DNA of 7,907 nt, taken from positions 1 to 7,907 of the forward strand of contig NZ_CALHIK010000182.1 of assembly GCF_938030785.1 (NCBI RefSeq), read 5' to 3'. The position numbers were made by a program, and so were the translations under genes. A model generated the notes under the pieces. That model worked only from the letters and a program-made list of their open reading frames with translations, was not told the origin of the DNA and made no database searches. Positions 5,931-7,907 of this stretch are shown in pieces. Source of the stretch: an uncultured Campylobacter sp. (GTDB taxonomy: Bacteria > Campylobacterota > Campylobacteria > Campylobacterales > Campylobacteraceae). The number at the start of each line of letters is the position of its first letter. The first letter of the stretch is position 1.

Positions 5931-6494
5931 ATGAATGCGGCTTTGATTTTATTAGTCGTCATAGTTTTGTTAGTTCTGGCGTTAGTGGGCGTTTACAACT
6001 CGTTCATCGCTAAGCGCAACCAGGTGAGAAATATCGCTTCCACCGTCGATACGCAGCTTAAAAAGCGCTATGACCTCATCCCAAATTTAGTTAGCACCAC
6101 GCGCGAATATATGAGCCACGAAAACGCCGTGCTAACGCGTGTTAGCGAACTTCGCTCACAGGCGATCAACGCGGCTTCTAACGCGGATAAATTTAAATTA
6201 AATAGCGAAATTTCGGCTCTTTTGGGGCAGATCCGCATTGCGGTAGAAGCGTATCCGAATCTCAAGGCTAACGAATCCTTTGCCAAGCTACAAAACGCGT
6301 TAGGCGAGTGCGAGGAGCAGATCAGCGCCGCACGCCGCGCTTATAACGGCGCAGTTACGGTTTATAATAACGCCTGCGAGATGTTTCCTACTAACATCAT
6401 CGCTAGCGTTTTTAACTTCGCCAAAGCAGAATTTTTCGCCGCCAGCGAGCAAGAAAAGCAAGCCCCAAATGTCTCTGAGCTTTTCAAAAAATAG
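5931..6494 (+). CDS. lemA: LemA-family membrane protein
   Basis: 187 residues, the usual size for LemA proteins. One N-terminal membrane helix (about 4-22) is followed by the LemA helical domain. Family signatures are YNSF (22-25), RYDLIPNLV (46-54), LKANESFAKLQ (111-121), YNGAVTVYN (138-146), MFPTNIIA (151-158) and FNFAKAEFF (161-169). The short segment before the helix fits an outward-in topology with a largely helical soluble domain, as in the known family fold. The biochemical function of LemA proteins is not settled; many sit beside TPM-domain or peptidase genes, but no such partner is in this window. The start is supported by AAGGAG just upstream. The C-terminus ends normally with VSELFKK. 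Confidence 0.93.
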   Translation: MNAALILLVVIVLLVLALVGVYNSFIAKRNQVRNIASTVDTQLKKRYDLIPNLVSTTREYMSHENAVLTRVSELRSQAINAASNADKFKLNSEISALLGQIRIAVEAYPNLKANESFAKLQNALGECEEQISAARRAYNGAVTVYNNACEMFPTNIIASVFNFAKAEFFAASEQEKQAPNVSELFKK

Positions 6495-6498
6495 GCGA

Positions 6499-6548
6499 GG
6501 CGTATAAAATTTGCGATGAAATTTTAAAATTTTATCGCAAATAACGCC
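6499..6548 (+). terminator. Long hairpin just after lemA
   Basis: Bases 6509-6525 and 6526-6542 are complementary at every position except one G-U pair, forming a 34-base near-perfect palindrome that begins 15 bases after the lemA stop. GGCGT (6499-6503) and ACGCC (6544-6548) extend the stem after a small internal loop. No T-run follows. It is the likely end of the lemA mRNA, perhaps as a 3' stabiliser more than a true intrinsic terminator. Confidence 0.5.
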
Positions 6549-6690
6549 GAGCGTCGCAAGGCCAAATTTTATAGCGAGCAAAATACAGCGCGTGCAAAGC
6601 ATGCGGTTTTAAATAGGTTTGCTTCGCACCCCCGCGTGCTAGTCACCTCGCTTGAGATATTTTGCGGCGCGCGGTACTTAGAATTTTAAC

Positions 6691-6727
6691 AATAAATTTT
6701 ACGAAATTTATTTGATTTGTATTTTTT
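6691..6727 (+). terminator. AT-only hairpin followed by a T-rich tract
   Basis: AATAAATTT (6691-6699) and AAATTTATT (6704-6712) pair perfectly around a TACG loop, and a T-rich stretch with six consecutive T (6722-6727) follows. The arrangement resembles an intrinsic terminator for rightward transcription, but the stem contains no G-C pairs and would be weak. Confidence 0.35.
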
Positions 6728-6739
6728 CGCTACACAGGA

Positions 6740-6755
6740 GCTTGTTTTAACAAGC
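6740..6755. repeat. Short palindrome in the convergent spacer
   Basis: GCTTGTT (6740-6746) and AACAAGC (6749-6755) are perfect inverted copies around TT. It lies about 100 bases beyond the stop of the deacylase gene on the - strand. No nearby T-run supports a terminator on either strand. Confidence 0.3.
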
Positions 6756-6853
6756 AGCGCAACGCCAAATTTAAAAGTCTAAATTTCGCAGCGTAAATTT
6801 TAGCTAGCTCGCTACCGGCGTTACTTACGCAAACGGCGGCAAAATATGCCTCG

Positions 6854-7327
6854 TTAGTCGTGAGTAATTTTACAAATTTGCGCCTCGGTAGCGGCGGCGA
6901 GGTCCTTTGGTGCGAGAGCGATCTGTTTTCCGCGCACGCCTGCGCTAACATAAATTTTCTCCTGCGTTAGCGCTTTTTCATCGATGAAGGTGCGGAAGTG
7001 CTTTTTCATCCCAAGCGGCGAGCAACCGCCCCTGATGTAGCCCGTGACCTTTTGCAAATCCTTCAAATCCATCAGCTCGCAACGCTTCGCACCGCAGATG
7101 TGCGCGAGCGCCTTGAGATCCAAATTTAAATCGCCCTGCAGGCAGGCCACGACGTATTCGTGATCCGCCGTGCAAACTATCGTTTTATAAACCCGCTCGA
7201 TCGACTCTCTCACGCTGTTTGCTACATATACCGCGTCTAAATTTAAAGGGTCTACCGCATATTCTTTGATTTCGTATGGGATTTTCAAACCGTCCAGTAC
7301 GCGCGCGGCGTTCGTCTTTGAACTCAT
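6854..7327 (-). CDS. ybaK: Cys-tRNA(Pro) deacylase, YbaK/EbsC family
   Basis: 157 residues, full family length. YbaK hydrolyses cysteine wrongly attached to tRNA(Pro) by prolyl-tRNA synthetase, acting in trans in the cytoplasm. Visible hallmarks are YKTIV at 47-51, whose Lys48 corresponds to the conserved active-site lysine, GYIRGGCSPLGMKK at 96-109, and SAGVRGKQIALAPKDL at 128-143. The start is supported by an AGAGG-type Shine-Dalgarno (- strand) shortly before the ATG. It begins 19 bases after the rluB-like stop on the same strand, so the two are likely one transcript. Both act on RNA or translation accuracy. No anomalies are visible. Confidence 0.94.
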   Translation of the reverse strand: MSSKTNAARVLDGLKIPYEIKEYAVDPLNLDAVYVANSVRESIERVYKTIVCTADHEYVVACLQGDLNLDLKALAHICGAKRCELMDLKDLQKVTGYIRGGCSPLGMKKHFRTFIDEKALTQEKIYVSAGVRGKQIALAPKDLAAATEAQICKITHD

Positions 7328-7346
7328 TTCGCCTCTTTTCTTAAAT

Positions 7347-7907
7347 TTAATAGCGGATTTTGTTTTCTTTTAGAAAATCGCGCAGATCTTCGTATTCGCT
7401 CTGATCGAAATAGCGCCATTTGCCGGGCTTTAGCGTCCCAAGCGTCATTCTACCGAATGCCGTGCGCTTAAGCTCCACGACATCCAGATCAAAATAGCCG
7501 AAAAATCTACGCAGCTCGCGGTTTTGGCCCTCGTTGATGATCGCCTTTATCTTCGTATAGCCGCCGCTGCTAGGCATTATGCGGTAGCCTAAGAAGGGCT
7601 TAAATTCCATCGATTTGATCTTGCTTTTGGCGTGCGCGCCCTTGCTCGCGTCTGCGGCAAAAAAGCCCTCCCGGATCGCCGTTACTACCTCGTCCCCTAC
7701 CTCGCCTTTTACCTTTAGATAGTACTCTCGCTCGATGTCGCTGTTCATCAGCGCCGTAGCGATCGCGGGCGCATCGGTCAGCAGCAAAAGCCCTTCGCTT
7801 GCAAAATCCAAACGCCCCACGCTAACAAATCTGCTAAATCCCTCCGGCAAGCTATCGTAAATCGTCCGCCTGCCGCGATCGTCCTTTTTAGTAACTAACT
7901 CGCCTTT
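7347..7907 (-). CDS. rluB: 23S rRNA pseudouridine synthase, RsuA/RluB family (5' part missing)
   Basis: The gene runs off the right edge. 186 C-terminal residues are visible, including 19 (KGELVTKK onward) upstream of an internal TTG at 7850 that should not be taken as the start. The catalytic motif VGRLDFASEGLLLLTD is present, with the Asp of GRLD as the nucleophile. YYLKVKGEV and the KIKAIINEGQNRELRRFFGY segment are typical of the RsuA/RluB/RluE/RluF branch. The missing N-terminus would hold the S4 RNA-binding domain. RluB, which modifies the 2605 region of 23S rRNA, is the best match by eye for the TGE(L/V)VTKKDxxGRxTV(Y) style of sequence, but RsuA-type relatives are hard to tell apart. 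It is probably co-transcribed with ybaK downstream. Confidence 0.9.
   Translation of the reverse strand, partial: KGELVTKKDDRGRRTIYDSLPEGFSRFVSVGRLDFASEGLLLLTDAPAIATALMNSDIEREYYLKVKGEVGDEVVTAIREGFFAADASKGAHAKSKIKSMEFKPFLGYRIMPSSGGYTKIKAIINEGQNRELRRFFGYFDLDVVELKRTAFGRMTLGTLKPGKWRYFDQSEYEDLRDFLKENKIRY

Larger units (their letters stand above)
6495..6853. other. Noncoding region between convergent genes
   Basis: About 360 bases between the lemA stop and the stop of the - strand deacylase gene. I see no supportable gene. One + strand frame is open from about 6529 to 6690 but has no start codon near its beginning and no Shine-Dalgarno. The region holds three hairpins (listed separately) and AT-rich runs, which suits transcription ending from both sides. 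Confidence 0.6.

Noticed and set aside
6300..6602. 100-codon - strand frame over the lemA end
   Set aside because: It overlaps conserved lemA sequence and the lemA hairpin, and has no domain features.
6529..6690. Open + strand frame after lemA
   Set aside because: It has no start codon near its beginning and no ribosome binding site; similarity to a known protein was not recognised.
1..7907. CRISPR arrays, insertion sequences, phage or toxin-antitoxin genes
   Set aside because: I saw no regularly spaced repeats, transposase, integrase or small paired genes on either strand.

Overview
The window looks like chromosome of a Campylobacter-group epsilonproteobacterium. The grounds are frequent AAATTTAAA-type codon runs, AAGGAG Shine-Dalgarno sequences close to ATG, very compact coding with overlapping genes, and a gene set (ChaN-type lipoprotein with exbB-exbD-tonB and a TonB-dependent receptor) that matches an iron-uptake locus known from C. 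jejuni. The base composition is higher in G+C than C. jejuni by eye, closer to oral species such as C. gracilis, C. showae or C. rectus. The species call is inference.

Left part (1-5600, all + strand): an iron or haem acquisition cluster. An AT-rich control region with three dyads precedes a ChaN-family lipoprotein gene (134-970). A 292-base stretch without a recognisable gene follows. Then come exbB (1263-2108), exbD (2098-2496) and tonB (2493-3344), which overlap and are probably translationally coupled, and a 747-residue TonB-dependent receptor (3356-5599) 11 bases after tonB. ExbB-ExbD would use the proton gradient to energise TonB. TonB would contact the TonB box of the receptor to open its plug. 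The ChaN-like lipoprotein may handle haem or iron at the envelope. The ligand cannot be fixed from sequence; haem or host iron-protein iron is the best guess.

Middle (5600-5930): a GC-rich hairpin behind the receptor gene, then a single tRNA with anticodon CAT on the - strand, and a short divergent promoter region.

Right part (5931-7907): a lemA-family membrane protein gene on the + strand, then about 360 bases of noncoding, hairpin-rich sequence between convergent genes. On the - strand lies a two-gene unit, rluB-like pseudouridine synthase (cut by the window edge) followed by ybaK-type Cys-tRNA(Pro) deacylase.

I do not see an undescribed system. The cluster is a recognisable Ton uptake locus. 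The points worth a second look are its gene order, a Shine-Dalgarno sequence buried in a hairpin in front of the lipoprotein gene, a signal-peptide-bearing ExbB, a calcium-loop-like motif in the receptor, and the unexplained GC-rich gap between chaN and exbB.
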